A DNA stretch of 64,000 nucleotides from Pogona vitticeps. Taxonomy: Eukaryota; Chordata; Lepidosauria; Squamata; Agamidae. Below, one piece after another: positions 13,380 through 26,900 of the stretch (within the stretch, counting starts at the first letter, position 1; each line of letters opens with the position of its first letter). The notes under the pieces were generated by a model. It ran no database searches. It was not told the origin of the DNA and saw nothing but the letters and a program-made list of their open reading frames with translations. The DNA lies in NCBI RefSeq assembly GCF_051106095.1, contig NC_135785.1:219281045-219345044 (forward strand). The letters run 5' to 3'. Position numbers and translations under genes: made by a program.

Positions 13380-13600
13380 GTGTGTCTACGTATGCTTGTA
13401 TGTGTGTGTGAGAGAGAAAGGGAGAGAGATGTAGGTGGAGGCAGAAAGAAAGTGAGAGAACAAATTTGAATAGGAAAGTCACCTGGTGTGGGTGAGGGAG
13501 TATCTGAGTGAATGCTTGATTGCCTCTGTATGTTTGCATGCATGAATGCCTGTGTGTGCGTGTGCACATGCGTGTGCATGTGTGATGCATGCATACGCGT
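13380..13600. repeat. GT/GC-rich simple sequence
   Basis: A degenerate purine/pyrimidine-alternating tract with many TGTGTG, GAGAGA and TGCATG pieces. The cysteine/histidine-rich frames of 91 and 147 codons on the - strand across it are low-complexity shadows and not genes. Confidence 0.7.
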
Positions 13601-13639
13601 CTTTATGACCCACTGACCATAACTAGGCAGCAACTGGCA

Positions 13640-15053
13640 GTACCCTTACAAGTCAAAAGAGGTTCTAACGACAAGGACAAGTAGCCCCCTTTTCCCAGAG
13701 CAAAGATATTCAAATCAACATTTGAAAAACCAAGCTTTCCAGATTCATTTTAGTCACTAATCTTAGCATAGATTGAACCCTGCTAGTAACAAGGAACATG
13801 AGGTCACTAAGGGGTTGAAAGAATGACTACACATTTGAATAGATTTAAGACCATACCTATCACACTCTCTCTTCTGGTAACCTTCAGTAACCTTTTGTTA
13901 GCTGCCATGTTCTGCTATTTATATCACTGCTGAACCACTTGTAGCTAGGCCTAAAGAAAAAAAGAAAGAAAAGAGAAAAGAGAAAAAACTTTGGGTCTCC
14001 AAAGGCAAAGAACTGACATTCATACAAAAAGAGCTTTCTGAAACAGAAGGTTACACAGACGGGTTGGCCTGCCCACCTCATCAGTGAGTTCTTCAGTCTT
14101 GTTTCCTATTCTTTGCTTGTCAAGATCATGGCATTGTCTGGGGCAAAGAGTAATGGAGCACTGTGGCCTTCGCCTCCCTGTCATTTAGTCCATGGGCTGA
14201 CACAAGGGAAAGAAAAGACACCGTGGCAATAAAAATGAGGAAGGGAAAGGGTTTCTCCAATGAAATAAAGTAACAAAGGGTTTTTATAGCTCCGTGGTCA
14301 AAAAGAGGCAGCCACAGGCATTTGGACTGCAACATCCAGACAAGAAGACTCTCGCTAAACTGTTTTAACTCACTCAGAATTGTGTTGTGTCACTGTTGCT
14401 CACTTGCAACTAGGCTGCATTTTTAAGGAGACGAATGGTTTGTTTAAGTGCAGGTGACATGAATGAAACCACTGGGGAGCTGGGAAGGTTAAATGAGGTC
14501 ATTGCTCAGTGAACCCATGATAGATTAGCCATCCATCCAGTCAAGTAATGCCAAACAAAGAGTTAGGCATGTTGCACAGTCCCAAGGTGGGATGCTAAGA
14601 GAGAATGCATGCGATATGCCTGCCACAGTGCTTTAAAAGAAACAGAATTTCAAGCTTTAGGTTGCAATCCCATACACAGGATCCTGGAAGTACGCTCTAA
14701 TGAAATTAGAGCTTCTGAACTGAAACATATAGAGATTCTATTGTTTGTACATTTCAGTAGCAGATTAACTACTTAAAGATTTGCTGAACAATTGGTGAGG
14801 GGAAATATTAAAAAGCAAGAGTGAGACCAAGAGGTAAATTTCTGAATAGTCCGAAGGTTCTTCGGTATGTTTATCCCACTTTGCCATAATGTAATGCATT
14901 TTTATATATTGTCCAGAATGTATACCTTTATAAGCCTCCATTAGTTTTGTGCCTTTTTTAGAACTTTTTAAATGCCATTTCATTGCAAATGAAGAATTCA
15001 TATCTCTTTCACCATAAATCACTCTCTTGCTTTTTTTTTCTCTCTCTCTCCAG
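13640..15053. other. Non-coding sequence up to the GJA5 splice acceptor
   Basis: No coding exon is recognisable. The right edge is a splice acceptor: a long pyrimidine tract ending in CTCTCTCTCTCCAG at 15,051-15,053. In mammals GJA5 has non-coding first exon(s) spliced to the coding exon, so at least part of this stretch is likely the last 5' UTR intron. I could not identify the first exon or promoter. Confidence 0.6.
15051..15053 (+). promoter_or_regulatory. GJA5: Splice acceptor of the GJA5 coding exon
   Basis: A polypyrimidine tract of about 25 bases ends in CAG, 25 bases before the start codon. It fits the known GJA5 layout of a non-coding upstream exon joined to a single coding exon. 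Confidence 0.8.
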
Positions 15054-15078
15054 AGGCAAGTCTCCCATTTGAGCAAAA

Positions 15079-16191
15079 ATGGGTGACTGGAGCTTCCTGG
15101 GCGAATTCCTTGAAGAAGTCCACAAGCATTCCACAGTGGTGGGGAAAGTCTGGCTGACTGTACTCTTTATCTTCCGGATGCTTGTCCTGGGCACAGCTGC
15201 AGAATCCTCCTGGGGAGATGAACAGTCTGACTTCATGTGTGACACTCGGCAGCCTGGTTGTGAAAATGTTTGCTATGACAAAGCTTTTCCCATCTCCCAT
15301 ATCAGATACTGGGTCCTTCAGATTATCTTTGTCTCCACCCCCTCACTTTTGTACATGGGCCATGCAATGCACACAGTGCGTATGGAAGAGAAGAGGAAGC
15401 TTAAGGAGGCCAAAGAAAGCTCAAGGGAAATCCAAAGCAAGAGTAATGCTTTCCATCAGCAGGATTACCCAACACCTGAGAAGGCTGAGCTGTCATGCTG
15501 GGATGAGCCAACTGGGAGGATCATTCTTCAAGGCACATTGCTGAACACTTACGTCTGCAGCATTTTGATTCGTACAACCATGGAGGTAGCTTTCATTGTA
15601 GGGCAGTACATGCTATATGGGATCTTCCTTGAGACGCTCTACGTTTGTAATCGGCAACCCTGCCCTAATCCAGTCAACTGTTACGTCTCTCGTCCAACAG
15701 AGAAGAACATCTTTATTATTTTCATGCTGGCTGTGGCTGCACTGTCCCTCTTCTTAAGCCTCGCTGAGCTCTATCACTTGGGTTGGAAAAAGGCAAGGCA
15801 GAAGTTCTCCCGTTCTTGCAAAAGCAACCCTAGCCCAGATACTGGGATACTGCAGGCAGACTCCCAAGCAAAGAAGACAGTACAAAGCTGCACCCCACCT
15901 CCTGATTTTAATCAGTGTTTGGCCAACCCCGGTGGGAAGTATATCAGCCCTTTCAGTAACAAAATGGCATCTCAGCAGAACACAGCCAATTTTGCAACAG
16001 AGAGGGTTCACAACCAAGATGATACAGTTGGAGAAGGTCCATTCATCCAAGTTAACTATACGCAGAATTCTGAAGCCAGCAACAATTCTGTACCCAACCT
16101 TCTGCCCAATGGCTACTTCCACGAGAAACGCAGGCTCAGCAAAACCAGCCGCACCAGCAGTAAGGCTAGGTCGGATGATCTGTCTGTATGA
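15079..16191 (+). CDS. GJA5: Gap junction alpha-5 protein (connexin 40)
   Basis: Connexin that assembles into hexameric hemichannels and gap-junction channels at the plasma membrane, in other vertebrates mainly in atrial and conduction-system heart muscle and arterial endothelium. The 370-residue frame is intact. It starts [20 protein letters not shown], as in mammalian Cx40. Four membrane segments fall at about residues 23-43, 76-96, 153-180 and 206-231. The extracellular loops have the connexin cysteines at 54, 61, 65 and 190, 195, 201 (spacing C-x6-C-x3-C and C-x4-C-x5-C). The tail keeps [10 protein letters not shown] and NPFSNxMASQQNT-like motifs and ends [10 protein letters not shown], which separates it from Cx43 and other alpha connexins. 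The coding region is one exon, entered from an acceptor at 15,053; the start has A at -3 and G at +4. The cytoplasmic loop (about 101-150) looks a little longer than in human. Confidence 0.97.
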   Translation: MGDWSFLGEFLEEVHKHSTVVGKVWLTVLFIFRMLVLGTAAESSWGDEQSDFMCDTRQPGCENVCYDKAFPISHIRYWVLQIIFVSTPSLLYMGHAMHTVRMEEKRKLKEAKESSREIQSKSNAFHQQDYPTPEKAELSCWDEPTGRIILQGTLLNTYVCSILIRTTMEVAFIVGQYMLYGIFLETLYVCNRQPCPNPVNCYVSRPTEKNIFIIFMLAVAALSLFLSLAELYHLGWKKARQKFSRSCKSNPSPDTGILQADSQAKKTVQSCTPPPDFNQCLANPGGKYISPFSNKMASQQNTANFATERVHNQDDTVGEGPFIQVNYTQNSEASNNSVPNLLPNGYFHEKRRLSKTSRTSSKARSDDLSV

Positions 16192-18972
16192 ATTGTTTTC
16201 CATGATGGCAAAATGAAACAGGGGGATGCCAAAAACCTGCAGCTGAGCTTATCAAATCCTGCAAATCTGAGCTCCAGCGCAACTCAGTTTTAAGGGAATG
16301 ACAATATTCTGAACTATTCCAATGTTTGTTTTGAACCTAATTTTATGCTTTCAGCCCATTATTTTTCCAAAGAAGGCAGTCAGCTTCAACTAAATAATAA
16401 GTTTCAGCTACTATATGGCATTCTCTTGAAGAGCATGGGGTTATATCCATACATAATACGCTGAACATTTCAACCAAATTAGTTATTATTATTTACTCCA
16501 AAGAATCCTGAAATGTGTAATTCCATGGTAGTGTTTGAAAGTCTCCTAATTACCCCAAGTCCTTCCATAGAACCACTATTCTCAGGAATTCTTGATTGGA
16601 CGTACCCCTTGGATCTGTAGTGGTATAGATTAGTATTTTGGAAAACTCTCCGTAGCCAATTTGCCATAACCATGTGCTACTTAATAGGGAGGTGCTACTG
16701 ATGCATAGTATGATATCCATTATTTTTGTCCTCTCAGACAATGTTCAAGCATTGAGTTGCTGAAGTGAACCTTTATTTCAAAGATGAGGCTGGTTCTCAT
16801 TTGCAGCAATAACCTGATACCAATGGACTGTACTTTAGCTACTGATCTTTTTTTTTTAATCCTTTCTTGCCATTTTCCAAGCAAACCCAAGAGGTAAATT
16901 TCTTCCTGGAAATGCAAACTTATCTTAATTTCTCTTCATCTCTCTAGTGAATGCCACATACTACAAGCTTGCCACACTTACGCAAAATAAATGTGCAATG
17001 AATTCAACTTGAAATTTTAATTGTCTGTCCGTTTATAACTACTTTAGGATTCTGAGTAGCCTCATAGTATAATATAAACACTGGCTCAGTACCAGGATAA
17101 CTGAAGACACTTATTAGAGTTTTTCAATAGAAGTATTTATTCAGAGGAAACAGTCATCGAAATCCAGCATAATATTATCAGAGGAAAACAATGGGCTTGT
17201 AGAGTGTACTCGGTTGTTCCAGTTATGCAGGCAGTAACACATTTCATCTTGTGACATCATGCATGTTACGGCTTGTGCAGCAGGTTCTACTACTGGCTGT
17301 ACAACCAAATTCACAACCAGAAGCTGTATTTCAACTCTTCCTTTCGCAAATCAGATGTTTCCAAGGTCAACATCATTCGCACAAATGCAACGACACCACT
17401 GGATACTGGCCAGTATTTTTTAATGGAAAATAACATTCTCGTGACTAATATGAAGCAACTCTGTTCATGGAAGCACATTGATAGCCTGGGGTTTGTTTTA
17501 TTTTAACATTTTTTATTCTTTAACCCATTTTTAATTTGTAACTAAGTAATGTTGGATAGGAAGAATCTAGCCATTGGGCAGCATTTTGCTTAGGAACAAA
17601 AGTGGGGAAAACAGATGAGCTATCCTCATCTTCGTTTTGAAGAATTCTGAACAATTTTGGTGGTCAGTCCTGGCAGCCACATACAGAAACAGTTGGCGAA
17701 CTATAGAATACATTAGCTTTGCAGTTAGGTCATAAAAAACAATCCTTTTAGAAATGCATTACTTCAGAGCTACCATGCAAATTAAGCTCACTGCTTATCT
17801 CTCAGTGACCAACAAACAACATTTCCAACTTGTAGAGTTGTGGAAGCCTCAAGGTAGATGTTAAGGAAGCAGAGTTTCTAATTGCAAAGCCGGTTTCTTG
17901 TATCATTTGATGCTCATCATCCGTCAGCTACAGAAAATGCCAAAGTGATCTTGAAGCAATCCAGTCATGGGGCAATGTTCATGACCCAAGCAAATTGTGC
18001 AGAGCCTCTAGGAACAGAAAAATATACCATAGATAACTCTGATCAGAAATAAAAATACATTGGGGTGCATGGTTTTTCAGTCTTTCACATTTGAAAAATC
18101 AAAGTTCAAAGGAATCCCATGTTTAAACTCAGAAGACCAGTTGCAAAATAAAGCAAGTTAAATAATATAAGGTGAGGAAAGCTTCCACTACGCACTTTAA
18201 CTGCTGAAAGTGGTTGTCAGAAGAGGAAGGCGTTTCTTTTCTTACCTCAATTTGCAAATTCACTCACATTGTGATTGGGATTTCAGCAGGACTGATTTCT
18301 CAAAATCAAAGATCCACTTGAATTATGTGTCAAAATCCTCAGATGATTACAGCTCCAGTAATGGGTTATCTTTAACGTACAGTACCGCCTTAAATCCCAG
18401 GCATTATTGTCACATAATGTATTCTTAAAGAAACCTGAGAGCCTGCATGTTTTATGTATTTATTTTGACAGTATCGAATTCAAATTAGATATCTGGCTGA
18501 TGGCAACTACTGCTAAAAATTCTTTTAGTCTCCTTGGATGACACAGGGATAGTTTGGAACTCTGCATTTCATCTGCCTGTTTTAAGAAGCTCCAATATCC
18601 AGATGGCAATGCACCCCTCAACCCTTGGGGGAAAAACATGCTTTAATGTATTTTATATAATGTTATACATGGTCCTCAAACAACGGGAAATGGATGACAC
18701 AAGTGTCCTTAATCCTTTAAAGAGCCACCATGCCATTAGGCATTTCCTTCTCCTCCCTCTCTCTACTTTCTTGGGCAGGAGAAATGTAAACAGGGACACC
18801 TTTGTGTTTGTAGTAAAGGGGTGTAATAAAAAAACAAGTGTCTGTGTTCAAAATTCCTTTTCTTTACATTCCTCTTGTTTCCCCATGATTGAAACACCAA
18901 GGATGAGAAAATGCATGTCCTCTTATCAAAATGTTTCAGATAGCATACTGTGCTTTGCTTTGTCCTAATAAA
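16192..18972 (+). other. GJA5: Probable GJA5 3' UTR and downstream flank
   Basis: Non-coding sequence after the stop codon. AATAAA poly(A) signals occur at 16,986-16,991 (about 0.8 kb UTR) and 18,967-18,972 (about 2.8 kb UTR). Which is used cannot be decided from sequence. An open frame of 144 codons at 18,534-18,968 has no recognisable homology and is left out as a gene. Confidence 0.55.
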
Positions 18973-18989
18973 AGTTTGGATTAGAGCTC

Positions 18990-19870
18990 CTGTTATTTGT
19001 ATCTCTGCTCTCACTGCAAATGCAAACAAGACAGATAAGTGAAACTCAGCATAACAGAATACACAGACTGGATGTGGCACTTGGAACTGTGGCCCCATAC
19101 TGTCCTGAAACAATCATAAAAAAATAAACAGGCCTCATTCAATGTGAGGAAACTCCAGAAGAATAATTTGTTGCGACAAACACAACAAAAACGACCATGT
19201 CAATTAAAAGGCAAATAAATTGAGGAGGATGGGATAAGGTTTCTTGACCAGAGGCCACACCAACTGAACTTTCCCAACCATTCAGTTTTCCACCCTACAC
19301 AGCTCTTACATTTCCTACTCTATGAACAGAAATGAGCCCCATCAGTGCTGTAGCAGAGCAAGAGCTCACAGGGTCAAAGAAAGAAACATTTTGTTCTATG
19401 AGGGCAGTCTCTCTCAACTTGGCTGCAGTTCTCACAATAGCTGGACATGAGTATCCAAAAGAATTTTTCCAGAAGGGACAAAATTAAAGTTGATGGGTTT
19501 TAGGCTGTGACTCTCAGACTAGATTGTTTTGGAGAAGGGGTCTGTTCTCTAGGTCTTAGGCTCTGGACTTCTGTTATCAAGGAATGTTGCCCACCCAGCA
19601 GTCCCAGATTTCTGGATTCCTTCTCATGACATCAAGATATTCTCAGATGCACCTTTGTCTTTTTCACTATCTTGAATGCTCTATGGTCACGACAGGATTT
19701 CACAACTGAGTCTCTACATTGTCTGTTTGTCACATACAGACCATTATGCAGTAGCTGCTATACGGCCCTTGTCCAGTGACACCACAAGGTATCAGGCTTT
19801 GAACCTGACTTTTCAGGGACTAGCATGTTGCTGAACTGGCAAAACTAGGCCAAGCTGCATAATGGTATGT
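18990..19870. other. Intergenic, nothing recognised
   Basis: No exon, RNA gene or intact mobile element is seen between the GJA5 downstream flank and the worn MITE at 19,873. Confidence 0.5.
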
Positions 19871-19872
19871 TA

Positions 19873-20036
19873 TAGAGATGGTCACGAACCATCCAGCTGC
19901 TCTTCTGCTCTTTGTGTGATCATCCAGTCACAGAAGTAGCTTATGCTTCCCTCCTCTGCCTCCTCTAGCAGCTGCCCACTCAAAGGCAGGACTGCAGGAA
20001 TCCCTGCCCCACCTCCTTGTCTGAGTGGGCAACTTT
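19873..20036. mobile_element. Partial copy of the 7.4-kb MITE family
   Basis: It starts TAGAGATGGTCACGAACCA, like the terminal repeat of the element at 7,365-7,817, and shares the interior CTCTGCCTCCTCTAGCAGCT followed by CCACTCAAAGG and TGTCTGAGTGGGCAA. The right terminal repeat is not recognisable, so the copy is truncated. Confidence 0.6.
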
Positions 20037-21177
20037 TGGTGGCAAAACAGGTATGGGACCTTCATTATGAGTGTGTACCCATGGCCACACTATCTGGTCC
20101 AGATCTAGCACTGGCACAGTCCTAAGTATAGGAGGTACCTAGCTAAAGCCCAGGCTGATCGGCAGAACTATGGATATTAGTTTTACCCAATGATTTATAT
20201 CACAGTTGGACAACTGGGGCCATCCATATGTTTTTGGCCAGCAGTCCCAATCAGAAATTTGGAAAATTTACCTTTTTGACTGCAACTCACAGAATTCTCC
20301 AGGCAGCGAGGCCAATAATGATGGTGGCTGGAGCATTCTGGAAACGGATGTCCAAAACACCAACATTTCCAAGCTCCAGCTTAAGCCAGCAGAGCCAGTG
20401 GAAATGGATTGTTGGAGTTGTGCTCCGAAATTGTGTGTGGACCCAGGTGCCTTGCTCCTAGGTGAGAGACAAAGTGACATGAGCACAAGGTCCCCAAACA
20501 TTCCTGCCTTTTGACTTCCACAAAACACCTCAGCACAGAGTTCGGTGGGGGCCTCTTGAATATGCTGTGAGAGAGTGAGGAAGAATGGAGCACCTCAAAG
20601 CAGAGCTCCATTTGTCCAAGGTGCCTTTGCTTGATATTGACCAATTTGTCTTCCCACTACAGCTCTACAGAGTGTGAAAAGGGCACCCCAAACTTGAAAT
20701 GGAGCAATTTAAGGGGCATAAGCGCAAGGCTAGGATGACGGGACAGATGAAGAACATCCATTTTTGCTAAATGTCTCCTGAGCAGTCATCTCATCCTAGT
20801 GCAAATCAAATTCACAAGCATTTGCAGTTTGTCAGTTGTCAATATTTTATGTATACAGTTTTTGACTGAGTGTGGTCAACGAGCCTGCCGTATTACAGTA
20901 GAAGTATTCACTTCTAGCTTTTATATTCAGAACAATAATTTTTAAAAGCAATTAAGCACATGCCAAAGATGGTCATTACTGTTATAGCTGCCATTTAAAA
21001 CATTATCTCTATATTTTACTGCTTCTCGAAGGCAACTAAATTGTTACTTTTAAGTTCCTTCATAAAAATTTAAACATACTGCCCATGCAGTATAAATTTA
21101 AAACACACTCTCATTCTGTCTACCTCAACACAAGGATAAGAATACAAGTAAAACACAATATATAACTAAACCTTAAA

Positions 21178-21305
21178 ACTTCAGAGCTAGAAGGAACCCT
21201 ATGGATCATCAAGTCAACCCCCCCCCGTCACAGAGGCACAATGGAGAACCAAACTCCCAACTCCTGACTCCACAGCCAGATCCCTAAACCATTCAGCTAT
21301 CCAGC
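21178..21305 (-). mobile_element. tRNA-derived SINE, reverse orientation
   Basis: Read on the - strand it starts with a tRNA-like GCTGGATAGCTGAATGGTTT, continues GGATCTGGCTGTGGAGTC and a worn B box. It ends in TGACTTGATGATCCATAGGG then TTCCTTCTAGCTCTGAA, the style of a CR1 LINE 3' tail. The head is close to that of the SINE at 10,474-10,696, but the tail differs. Confidence 0.65.
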
Positions 21306-22779
21306 AGTTCAAGTCAGCAGTTGAATCATGTAGCATTTCTCTTCTATGATTCAGTGAAGTCCTCCCACCACCCATTTCTATAAAAGCAACTTAAAAGTTA
21401 CAGCTACACTGAAAAGGGAGTGAAGCTCTCCATCACTAAGTTTGAGACGTAATGTAATATAGTTATACCATTGTTACTTTAAAAAGTTATAAGTAACTAA
21501 TTATTTCTAGCTAGTTACTTCCATCTCTGAAATCTCAGTCCCTCTATGCAAAGGAAAGGACTCTGTTGAGGCTCAGGATGGAGTCTGCCTTCATACTTCA
21601 CAGGCCTATAAGAGTTACAAAATATGAAAGAACCCCAAACTGTTGTTACTTTGGGACATGACTCCAGTGCAAGGGAGCCAACACTCAAAACACAATTGGA
21701 TGCTGCCAGTTTAAAACTAGGTAGGCAGGGTAACTATTTTTGCATCGTTGCCCCTCCCAGAAATAAGACTAAAGAGGACAAAAATATGTGCAAAATTTGG
21801 CTATGTTGATATGTGTGTAATTGAATATTTAGAAAGAGTAACTATAACTGTTGACTGGCAACTTTAGTGTCACATGCTCCCCATTCGTATCGTTCTAGAT
21901 CCTTGAATTGGATTTGAGATTGATAATCTTTCAAGGAACAGACATTGTCTTTGCACGTAAGACAGTCCTCTGTAAACGGAACATAGGTTGTTTTCTATTA
22001 CAGCATGGTGTTAGCTCAAAACAGTGGTAGAAACACAGCTCTCATGTTCTCCTGATATGCTGGAATCCTTTGGTATCAGACAAGTTCCTACTCCTCTGCA
22101 GTTTTCTTCCCTCAGAGATGTTCTGTCTCAATCAAATCCCAAGGTGTTTTAGACAGTCAGAATTACAACCAGAAGGCTTTGTGTTCCTGCTACAAAGTTT
22201 AAGAAGAAAGCTATTCCCACTGCTCCTCAAAAGATCTGTCTGTTTGTATCTGAAGAGCTTTTGCATCATTAAAAACTATCTAAAAGTGTGAAATTGGAAT
22301 TTAGGATCAAAGCATAAAGCTTCACTCCAATCTAGCAGCACTGTAGTTTCTCTATACACATAAAAACATATATGCTAACGATTCTGAGCCAGCTGTGCCC
22401 CGGGAATTTTGTGACCTTAGATGACAGATAAGATGGCTCCCAGATGCAAGTCCATGTACGTACAAAAGCTGACCAGACTGGTAGCTGAGTGACACTGGCA
22501 ATAGGACACCACTCTCCACAGGACTACAGGGAAGTTGTTTAGCTGCCCAGTTCTGTCATTCAATGTCATTCACTCTGCTTCCCAGGATCTTCCATGAGAG
22601 GTATATCTCTCTCATTTTGCTTCACAGTAGGACTGGTCTTGTCTTTGGGACATCATTTATAGCTGGTTTCTGACTGGAGACAGGGAATCCATCTTCCTTC
22701 AAACTGCAGATGTCCCTGTGACTCCCTTAACCTAACCATGCTGATTTTAAAGCTAGAATGGGAGCACTGTTGAGTTTTT

Positions 22780-22965
22780 ACTATAGTGTGCTGCATTCAA
22801 GTCTTACTTTAGCCATTAAGTTAACTGGGAGGCCCTTTGCCAGTTATTCTTAACCTAACCAATCTCATCGTTTTGTTGTGAAAGGAGAGGTATAAGGGAG
22901 TGTAGCAAAAGCCATTAAATCTCCTGTGGGCTCCTTGGAAGAAGTGCATGATAAAAAGATAAAGA
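22780..22965 (+). mobile_element. Worn tRNA-SINE fragment
   Basis: It contains TTCTTAACCTAACCAATCTC, then TTTTGTTGTGAAAGGAGAGG and TCTCCTGTGGGCTCCTTGGA. These match the body of the widespread reptile SINE whose consensus has 'cctaacctacctcacaggg', 'ttgttgtgaggataaa' and 'gagctccttggag'. The tRNA head is too decayed to be certain. Confidence 0.5.
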
Positions 22966-22999
22966 TAAGGACAAAGATCTAGATGATATAGTAAGGGGA

Positions 23000-23930
23000 A
23001 GAAATGATAACCTGCCATTCGTATATGGCACCTTTTGCTTTGTTGTGGCTATTCTTATGCTCCTCCTTAACGTGGATCACCACCACTGTCTGTACTATTC
23101 TGTTGCACTAATTCTAAACCTGTTTGATGATCAGCTGTTGAGTCCCAAATGCCAGTGCTGAGCCTGAGCTACACAAGTAAGGAATTCTGAAACAAGCCAA
23201 GGACTTCAAACAGTGTAAATTCTATTATAAGATTCTATGCATGTTATGTGTGTGCCAAAATCAAAGATAAAACAAGAACAATGTCATGTCATTCACTCAC
23301 ACATTTCAAGCATTTGTTCGCATCAAACTAGACATTATGTGCAAGATCAGTAAGTGGAACTTTGGCATTTTTCCTTCTCCAAAACTAGCTGCAGCTGTAG
23401 ACAACCATCAATACGGATCAAGACCACAATGCAGTATGGTAGCTCTAATCACTGAATAACGTATGCACATATAGTTACAGTGTACAGTATACAGTATTTG
23501 GAGTTGATAAGAGATTTCCTTGTTATCTAACTCACAGAAACAAGTGGTAGAGACTATTTTCTGTTTCTCTCTCAGTTTGGCAACATTTTTATTTCAGCTA
23601 TTATTTACTGATGCTGCAGTCCCAGTTCTTAATCCTGCCACCTTTTGAAAGCTTGAAGTCTTTTACCCAAATGGACAATTTGGAAGGGCAATTATAGGAT
23701 AAAAATTCTCATCTTCTTACCTGTATTTATACCCTTCTAGGACTAGCTTTTGGTGGAATGTTCTAGATCTTAGAATATCTTCCTCAGGGAAAACTTTAAA
23801 AGGCCAATTTGTAAACAATCGCTTGTTAATATGTAAGATCTGTCTCTTTAAGTTGTTGTTACGTGCCACCAAGTTTCATTCCACTTTATTCCACCTAATA
23901 GCAAGATGAAGTACATTTTCTGTGGTTACT
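23000..23930. other. Intergenic, nothing clear
   Basis: No gene is recognised. A short piece near 23,858-23,900 (GTTGTTACGTGCCACCAAG) resembles the 3' end of the LINE family seen at 5,435 and may be a tiny truncated copy. Confidence 0.45.
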
Positions 23931-23934
23931 TAGG

Positions 23935-26900
23935 GTGGGTTTAGCTAGTGATACTCACCATATATTTGAGCTGAAATCCAGCCACTGAAGGGTCAGAAGA
24001 CATTTGTGCCACCATAAAAACAGGAGACAGGCTATGCTTAGTACTCTGGCTATATTTTCTATGAGAAACATAAGTGCATCCCCAAGGGAGCCAGGACCTA
24101 TGCCTGCTCTGGAGCAGTAGAGGGGGCACTTTGAGTTCTGGGACGTGGCAAAAATGTCTATGTGTGGGGTTCCCCACAATTCACAAAGGCTGAGGAAGAC
24201 AGACTGGTCAAAGGTCCACTCGTGCATCTCTATTCGAGTCCTGCTGAGAAAATCTGCTACATGATTGTCTTGCGAAGTTATGTGAACTGCTATAGGAAAG
24301 ATATGGCATTCTAGGCACCACTCCCATAGTTGGATGGCAAGGTAGAGCAACGGAAGAGAGTGAGTGCCACCCTGCTTGTTTATGTAGAAGAGCACTGTGG
24401 TATTGTCTGTAGTTACTTGTACAGCTGTGCTGGTAATGAGAGGCTTGAAAGCATAGAGTGACTTGAAAATGGCTAGTAGTTCAAGGTTGTTGATGCGAAG
24501 GCTTTCCTCAGCTTGGGACCAAGGGGCATGAATGTGTAAGCCACTGTAATGTGCTCCTCATCCAGTGGGACTGGCATCTGCAGTAACTTGGGTTGACAGT
24601 TGTAGAGGGGCAAATGGTCTGCCAATGAAGAGGTTGGCTGGAGTGTCCCACCAGAGAAGATGGGCTGATAGCTTGGGTGTAACCTGCAGGAGCTTGGAAG
24701 ATGGATCTGATATTGGATCGAAGAGGGGGAGGTACCACACCTGCAGGGAACACATATTTAGTCTGTTGTGTTGTATGATGGATGTGGTGGAGGCGATAAA
24801 GCCAAGAAGACATTGAGCATGATGTGCAGTGACAAGTGCATAAGGTAGGAAGAGGTAGATAAGAGCATGGAGTTTTCTTGCCCGCTCTTAAGGCAAGAAG
24901 ACCCGTACCTTTCAGGAATCTAGAATGGCACCTATGTAAGTAACTCTTTGTGCCAGAGACAGTATAGATTTTTCTTCATTGACTTTGAGGTCCAGAAGAG
25001 AGAGAGAGTCACCTGTATATCTTTAAGGGCTTGAGGATGTGAAGGGGATACCAGCAACCAATCGTCGATGTAAAGGAAGATGGAAATTCCTTGGGTGCGG
25101 AGGTAAGCTGCTACCGGAGCCATGCACTGGTGAAGACCCGTGGAGCGGTAGTGAGCCCGAATGGAAGGGCTTTGAATTTGTAAGTAGTGTTTTCTAGTGA
25201 GAATCTGAGGAATTTGTGGTGATCTTGGCAGATAGTAATATGAAAGTATGCATTGCTTAGGTCTATGATGGCAAACTAGTCATTTTCCTGAAAGATTGGC
25301 AGGATTCCTTCTAACGTCACCATACGAAAGCATTTTTGAATGATGTAGTAGTTGAGGTCCTGAAGGTCAAGGATGGGGCATAGGCCTCCATCACATATTG
25401 AGATGGTAAAGTAATGGGAGAAGAACCCGGGATCGTGTTCTGAAAGGTTGATGGGTGCTATAGCATCCTTCAGCAGAAGGGATTTTATCTCTTGCCCCAA
25501 AACCTCTGATGGTGAAGTTAGAATGATCCTTGGTGGTGGTGTGAGAGCAAATTGTGAGAGCAAATTCTGCTGTGTATCCAGTAGCGACAATGGTGAGGAC
25601 CCAGGAATTTGTGGTGATAGATGTCCACGAAGGCTGAGAGATGAATAGTGCTGGGTAGAGGCAGGTGGGATAGGCAGATCTGAGGAACAGGAAAGTCAAA
25701 GATTCTGTTTTGTTTTCTTCTCAGGGTGCCTAAAGGATTGTTGGGGCACTGACACTGTGTGTTGTGTCTAGGCTGAAATGAAGAGGAAGACTGGGGTAAG
25801 TATCGCTGTTTGTCAGAGAATGGCTTGTATTGCTGGTAAGCGTACGGGCGACGCCATTGATAGTGTTAAGTTTTGTAATATGGTTGAGTGTTCTAAGACC
25901 GTACTGTTTTCCTTAATTTCTGCAGATTATTCAATATTTCATCAGTCTTATCAAAAAGACGTGTGCCATCAAAAGGCAGGCCCTCGGTTCTCATATGGAA
26001 ATCCTCTGAGATATGGGCTGAACGGAAACAGGCATGTCTGCGAAGAGTGATGGTGCTAGCCATATGTTTAGACACAGCCTCTATGACATGATGTGCAGTA
26101 ATGCATTCCATGACTTCTTTATGGAAAGTGTGGCAATGAGCCTTGTATTCAGCAGGTACTGACTGGAGAGATGGTAGGGCTTTATTCCAGAGAAAGCGGT
26201 GATATGCTCCCACGGCTGCAAGGTAATTAGCAGCTCGGAGGGTAAACAACACAAGGGAATAAAGTCTGCATCCAATGGTGTCCAATTTCCTACCCTCCTT
26301 GTTGTTAGGAGTACTGTTGGAATGGTTGTGCACCCTGTTTTGAATAGCTTCAATGATGACAGAATTTGGAGGTGGGTGCTTTGAAAGGAAAGCAGTATTG
26401 TCTCCATGAGTCTTAGACAAATTATTTGAGACATTTGCGGTACAGAGGAAGGTTTAGACCAAGATTGTTTGATCAATTTTAAGAGGGATGGGATAAATCC
26501 CATATGGAGTGGTGGTGTTTGGTCCTCATTAATGTCCTCATACACTTTGTCAGACTTAGATTGGACTGGTTGTTGGACATCTAGGTCCACAGCTTTGGCT
26601 ATGTGGAGCAAGAGCTATGAGTAGGATGAGAAATCCTCCGACGGAGGGAGGAATAATGTCCGCTACATCAGAGTCTGGTGTAGGTAGATTCGGAGGTGAA
26701 TTTTGCAGTGGTAAAAAGTCGGGGGTATCCGAATCTGAGGATTGCAGAGGTGATGGTGGAGAATGTTGCTGATAAGGAGAGGCAGAATTGGTGGAACGAG
26801 ACTCTGGTTGGTAACGAGTGGTCTCATTGGTAACATATTGAGATGCTACAGGATGATATGTAGATTGACGAGGTTTAGAGCACTTTGTTTGACAGATCTG

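Larger units (their letters stand above)
20200..23000. other. Intergenic with small worn repeats
   Basis: No gene is recognised. Around 20,215-20,350 lies a worn hAT-like fold-back piece (GACTGCAACTCACAGAATTC). Two SINE copies within this span are listed separately (21,178-21,305 and 22,780-22,965). Open frames of 86 to 102 codons around 20,206-20,644 overlap the fold-back piece and are not supported as genes. Confidence 0.5.

Noticed and set aside
13190-13633. 147-codon frame rich in His, Thr and Cys on the - strand
   Set aside because: It crosses a GT/GA-rich simple-sequence tract and a SINE; composition explains the openness.
18534-18968. Open frame of 144 codons downstream of GJA5
   Set aside because: No family resemblance, it lies in probable 3' UTR, and the opposite strand is also open over part of it.
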